From an uncultured Collinsella sp. (GTDB lineage Bacteria > Actinomycetota > Coriobacteriia > Coriobacteriales > Coriobacteriaceae), in assembly GCA_902479205.1 (NCBI GenBank), contig CABSNX010000143.1, forward strand, positions 1-5,253: a stretch of DNA of 5,253 nucleotides. The letters are read 5' to 3'. The notes below the pieces were generated by a model. The model had not been told where the DNA came from. It worked only from the letters and a program-made list of their open reading frames with translations, and did not search any database. Below, piece after piece: positions 5,207 to 5,253 of this stretch. A program made the position numbers and the translations under genes. How positions within the stretch are numbered: the first letter of the stretch is position 1; each line of letters starts with the position of its first letter.

Positions 5207-5253
5207 CTGTCTCTTATACACATCTCCGAGCCCACGAGACCGATCAGTATCTC
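5207..5253 (+). other. Nextera (Tn5) adapter with i7 index left on contig end
   Basis: Not genomic. Bases 5207-5225 are the mosaic end in reverse complement, 5226-5240 the rest of the read-2 adapter, 5241-5248 (CGATCAGT) an eight-base i7 index, and 5249-5253 (ATCTC) the start of the P7 flow-cell sequence. It is the layout produced when read 1 runs through a short insert. Confidence 0.98.

Noticed and set aside
4828..5235. Minus-strand open frame beginning MGSEMCIRDS
   Set aside because: Its start and first residues are sequencing adapter, and the rest is the antisense of glf.

Overview
The window reads as a short assembled contig from a high-GC gut actinobacterium, most likely Coriobacteriia and probably Collinsella or a close relative. 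This rests on the GC-rich, C/G-ending codon use of the aromatic genes, the look of the PheA protein and the fused shikimate dehydrogenase/shikimate kinase; I could not check it by search. Both extremities are not genomic. Bases 1-37 and 5207-5253 are Nextera/Tn5 adapter, and the same i7 index appears at both ends. The biological sequence is therefore 38-5206.

Left part (38-3132): an aromatic amino-acid block on the + strand. A 126-base hairpin-forming inverted repeat (56-181) precedes pheA (chorismate mutase/prephenate dehydratase, 210-1355). The aroE-aroK fusion (1356-2594) follows with no gap. A 15-bp dyad starting on its stop codon comes next, then aroQ (type II 3-dehydroquinate dehydratase, 2695-3132). 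AroQ makes 3-dehydroshikimate, the fusion turns it into shikimate and then shikimate 3-phosphate, and PheA takes chorismate to phenylpyruvate.

Middle part (3133-4788): a two-gene cassette of lower GC. It is bounded on the left by a terminator-like hairpin and a TATAAT box. It encodes a 149-residue DUF4869-type protein and, overlapping it by one base, a 333-residue P-loop ATPase whose C-terminal half looks like a TOPRIM/DUF4435-type domain. Directly after the cassette lies a diverged copy of the last 15 codons and stop of aroQ (4741-4788), a scar showing that the cassette interrupts an older aroQ downstream junction. This is the best candidate in the window for an undescribed system; its function is unknown.

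Right part (4789-5206): a GGGAC-type dyad, then the start of glf (UDP-galactopyranose mutase), cut by the contig end after 113 codons. Three intergenic dyads (56-181, 2592-2634, 4793-4823), each upstream of a gene, share a GGGAC core and may belong to one dispersed repeat family.
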